Shown here piece after piece: positions 60,581-64,000 of a stretch of 64,000 nt of DNA. Made by a program: the position numbers and the translations under genes. The DNA comes from Auricularia sp. M13. Its lineage: Eukaryota; Basidiomycota; Agaricomycetes; Auriculariales; Auriculariaceae. The DNA is taken from positions 248,001 through 312,000 of the forward strand of contig CM073193.1 in NCBI GenBank assembly GCA_037042915.1, in the 5' to 3' direction. Numbering within the stretch: position 1 is the first letter of the stretch; every line of letters starts with the position of its first letter. Under the pieces are notes generated by a model, which made no database searches, was not told where the DNA came from, and saw nothing but the letters and a program-made list of their open reading frames with translations.

Positions 60581-63026
60581 ACAGGAATTGTCCAGGAGGC
60601 CAAGAACGCGAGGAAAAGTGGTCGGATCTGCGCTTCCCCGTGCCTTCAACGCTCCCGCGCGCCTGCAGGTACTCATAGATTTAAACTAAGGTATCTGCTC
60701 TCTGCCACACTAACCCTTTCGCTCATTCTTCCCAGTAACCAATAATCGTACTTGAGCCAGTTCTGCGCGGCTGCTTTGAGCTGGTATGATGAAATTGCAA
60801 GGAGGGCGAAGCTCGCGTTTACGACAGTTGTCGTACACGGTCACAATGATGTTAAAGCACGACCCACGTCGCCGTGCATCGCGCCAGAGGTGCCTAGAAC
60901 GGGCGCGCGACCTATGGTTTCTGATTGTGAAGAGCAGGGCGAAGAGCGGATGCACGCTTTGAGACTCCGCTGCGCCTCTTGTCCTGCTTGAGCCGCGGAT
61001 CGTTTTGACTTGTACGGTTTCCACTGCAGACGTCATTTCTTCTTCACTCATGATGTCTTACTACTCTTTTAGGCCCACCTTTCCCAGTATTACGAGGCGC
61101 CAAAAAAAGGCACATTTCCCGCGCGTCAGACATTCTGCTTCGTCCCACCTCGTCCACATCGGGCACCTTCCCGATTTGGCGCCCTGGATGCATGTGATTT
61201 CCAATTCGCATATAAGGAGGAGGAAGCGTTGATTTCATGGCTTCGCCTCTTGTTCCCATTTCCCCACCATCTCGCTCGATGCTTCCCGGTCACGATCTGC
61301 TACCGCCGGGGCGAGGCGGTCCCCGCTATGCGAGCGCGCACAATCCCGTCATGTGTGCTCCCGTTAATAGGCCTCGAAGCGCCTGTGTTCGTGTTGCCGT
61401 TCTTGCCATCCTTGCCCGCCGCCCGATTGCCTGAGCAGTTCCGCGCACGCCTTTGACATACCGTCATGCGCACGCAGGAGACCTGTCCCCGCGGGCCGAT
61501 TGCGGTTCTTCCTGCCGCGCGCGCAGCCGATTTCCTCACTTCGCTGTCCTGGTGTCGAGCCGCTGTGTTTCAGGTCGTACTTTCTTCTTCCCCTCTCTTG
61601 ATGTCGTCGCCTGCTTGGAACATGCAGGCATGCAAGAGGCTGCTGATGCGCCGTTCTCCCGTGCTGTTCGCGCGAGTCCCGCTCAGCGCTCCGGCCTCGC
61701 GTGAATCCGCCGGCGTGTTCATATGCCGCACGTTTCTCCCTTCCTGCGCCTGTTGATCGTGGGATACTGGGCAGTGATCGCTGCTTCTGTCATTCCAATC
61801 TTGCTGCTTGAACCTTTCCACCTCCTATTCCACCGCCTCTTCCTTGGACACGCCTTATGCGGGCGCGACACGTCAATGGGTGCTCAGCTTCTGCCGCCTG
61901 GTGGCGATCGAGGTATCTGCACATCAGCGCGTTGCCGCGTCTGCGCCGCCTGTTTTCAAGAGACTTGCGCTTCTAGCCTCAGTGAGGGCCTGCTATGTCT
62001 GTCAATGTGGGGCAAGTGATAGTTCAGCGTCACAGATTAGGAGCGCGTTCATGACTCTCGTTCTTTCCCAAGCCGCAAAAATCGAGTTCGTCACGATCAA
62101 TCGGCTCGGCCGCGCTCTCACTGTTCAAGTTCGCTCTTGTCTGCGTCGGCATTGATCTATTCACTAGCTTCGACCCGGTGCACATAACTTACGTCACGGT
62201 GAGGAGGTATTCTTGCCAGGCGGGCATTATCTGTCTCGTTCAATTTGGAACGTGTTGTGCCAGGGCTTGGGACGATCACGAACTCGCCTGGATTCCTTCT
62301 GCCTTCAACGCCATCTTTTCGCCGTCGTATGCCCTCTTCAATTCGGCGGCTATTATCATTAATCTGTTTGCCCAGCTGCTACTTCGCGCAGCAGTTCCGT
62401 CGCTTGCGATTCCATCGCTCGTTTCTCTTGCACGGCACATCCATCTATAAACCCCAATTCCACATGTGGTACGCCGTCGTGCTTGGTGCAGTGCTTGACG
62501 CGTCCTCGCAATTATACCAGTTGCCACTGCAGGCTGCGGACGTTCCGTACCAGTAACTGCGTCAAATTCATCGCCCAAGCGAGCAACCTTACGCGATGAT
62601 GATTAATGTATCCACTCCCGAGATTTCGAGTACAGTAGCAATTTGTCAGCGCAAGTGCAATTGACAGTACAGACCGACAGCCGCACGAAGAGTTTCGAAA
62701 TGGACAACCACAGCAATATAATATTGGGTTCTCATCGCTGGATCATTTGCGTATGCATTCGTTGACTTTGTAGATTTCGAAGTACGGTTTGAGTATTAAC
62801 AAGTCCCAGGCCCGGAAGACAAGTTAAAACACAAGAGGAATTTTTGCTCTGAGGAGAAAGCAGGATCAGGTACACAGCTGAGACCACAAGCCTTTACCGG
62901 AGCGCGGACATACCGTATGCAGCTGCGAATATTTGGGCGGCACGGAGAGTGGACGGCAGCAGAGCCGGGCGTGCGGCAAGCTCCGCATCTTCGCACCGTT
63001 TATCTTTCTCCGCGCCACCCCTCACG
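60581..63026. other. Region without a recognisable gene; promoter of ARB1 at its right end
   Basis: Several medium open frames (61.2-62.6 kb, plus) have no domain and no consistent splicing. The sequence upstream of 63027 is the likely ARB1 promoter and leader. Confidence 0.35.
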
Positions 63027-63617
63027 ATGGCCCCGTCCAACTCGAAGCAAAAGCGCCTGGCGGAGAAGGCAGCGAAGCAGGCGGCCAAGGGCGCCGGCGC
63101 GGGCTCGTCCGACGCGGGCACCTCGACGCCGACCGCGTCGTCGACGAACGGAAAAAACACGCCGCTGACGAGCGTCAGCGCCGCGGGCAGCACCGACGAC
63201 CTGTCCGACATGAAGAAGCTCGCCATTGCCACCGATCGGTGCGCCCAGCGTCGCTAGCAGATTTTTCTGGCCCCTGAGCGTGCTTGCAGGAGCGCGGCGG
63301 GCGTGCTGGTATCGGACCCCAAGAGCCGCGACATCAAGATCGATTCGTACACGCTCTCGTTCCACGGCCGCTTATTGTTCGAGGGCGCAGAGGTCTCGCT
63401 CAACTACGGCCAAAGGTGCGTGTCTGCCTGGCTTTGCGCTGCTTTAATCGCTGATCAATTCATTTTTTCCAAGATACGGATTGCTGGGCGAAAACGGATG
63501 CGGAAAGGCAAGCAGATTTTCATTTGCATATCGTTGGGCGGGATCTGACCTGGGATCCAGTCTACGTTCCTGCAGTCGTTAGCCGAGCGCGATATCGAGA
63601 TCCCAGAGCACATCGAT
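63027..63617 (+). CDS. ARB1: ARB1-like ABC-F ATPase, 5' exons (partial)
   Basis: ATG at 63027 (MAPSNSKQKRLAEKAAKQA). Exon 1 ends MKKLAIATDR, intron 63239-63287, exon 2 SAAGVLVSDPKSRDIKID and GRLLFEGAEVSLNYGQR. A GT-AG intron (63416-63476) leads to YGLLGENGCGK. An intron 63508-63560 with a GC donor splits Walker A between Lys and Ser, and the next exon reads STFLQSLAERDIEIPEHID. The sequence matches ARB1/ABCF2, a cytoplasmic and nuclear ATPase of ribosome assembly. The expected continuation after HID (IYLV.GE) was not found in the remaining 380 bp, so a long intron, a break or a rearrangement follows. Confidence 0.8.
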
Positions 63618-64000
63618 GTGAGTGCTTTTCCCGTTCGGCGCGTTTCACATCGGGCGCTTGGACCCCGCTTTGCTTTTGTTGGCCTGCCATTGAGCGCCTT
63701 GCCGCGTGCGTTACACGTTTCCTGGGCCCACTGCGCGGTTGTGTTCGGCATGACGCATATGGCGGCGCTGGTGACAGGCGGAAAAGGCACACGAGCCGAT
63801 GCCGGTGCGCTCGTCTTGCAGACCCGCCTTCCGCGTCTGCTCTTTCTCTGCTCTTGTCAAGGACCGTTTGGGTGCGACAAGGCACTGCTACATTCGCAGA
63901 ATCCACGGTCGATGAGCAGAAAATCCAAGGACCTAACCAGTATAAGCCATCTGCCATCGCAGCGTCCATTGCGTTGACCGCTCGTAATGCCTATCTCTCC
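63618..64000. other. Sequence after ARB1 exon 4
   Basis: Begins with a normal donor (GTGAGT). Near 63900-63995 a plus-strand frame reads TVDEQKIQGPNQYKPSAIAA after a possible acceptor. It looks like protein but does not resemble ARB1; it is unidentified. Confidence 0.3.

Noticed and set aside
61220-62560. Possible oligopeptide-transporter C-terminus
   Set aside because: Only a vague hydrophobic resemblance, with no family motif and no consistent reading frame.

Overview
The window is nuclear DNA of a basidiomycete, most likely an Agaricomycete. Genes are cut by many 50-60 bp GT-AG introns. The gene families (S53 peptidase, degenerate kinase-like gene, Plavaka transposase, DUF6698, F-box/LRR and HECT-like genes) are typical of mushroom genomes. 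All calls come from reading translations and splice sites by eye; no search was run.

Left flank (1-8542): the first exons of a PP4/PP2A-type phosphatase (minus, off the edge), a multi-exon secreted S53 peptidase (plus, TATA box), a pseudokinase (minus), and the bulk of EMC1, subunit 1 of the ER membrane protein complex (minus, damaged in its 3' half).

Centre (8543-48423): EMC1 is split inside its signal-peptide region by a 39.9-kb insertion. The start codon and first 14 codons lie at 48424-48466, and the next EMC1 codons end at 8542. Both edges carry the same 52-bp terminal structure (tip CACCGCGGGCAAA, inverted), flanked by a 3-bp direct repeat CTA. Further in are inverted blocks of a shared 13-mer and many TTCCYGC motifs. 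I read this as one giant cargo-bearing DNA transposon of CACTA/Plavaka type, or nested elements sharing those ends. Its cargo, left to right: a DDE integrase-core gene plus an N-terminal fragment of a paralogue; two unrecognised multi-exon genes; a Gfd2/YDR514C-like DEDDh exonuclease; a small gene with an RPA70N-like OB fold; a long Pro/RG-rich protein; a nested 10.4-kb element with ~305-bp inverted repeats carrying an unknown ten-exon gene and scrambled AROM (shikimate pathway) fragments; two F-box genes; an unknown gene; and a HECT-like ubiquitin ligase gene with N-terminal Cys cluster and SUMO-interacting motif. DNA-processing genes (integrase, exonuclease, RPA-like) cluster at the left end, ubiquitin-pathway genes at the right end.

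Right flank (48424-64000): the EMC1 5' end, a Plavaka (CACTA-type) transposase gene, a divergent DUF6698 gene, two copies (55.5-56.6 and 59.4-60.6 kb) of a ~1.1-kb block with a novel gene containing three Ala-Arg repeats, a foldback element with ~234-bp near-identical arms, a second EMC1 5' fragment, a stretch without recognisable genes (60.6-63.0 kb), and the 5' exons of the ABC-F ATPase ARB1, with a GC-AG intron inside the Walker A motif.
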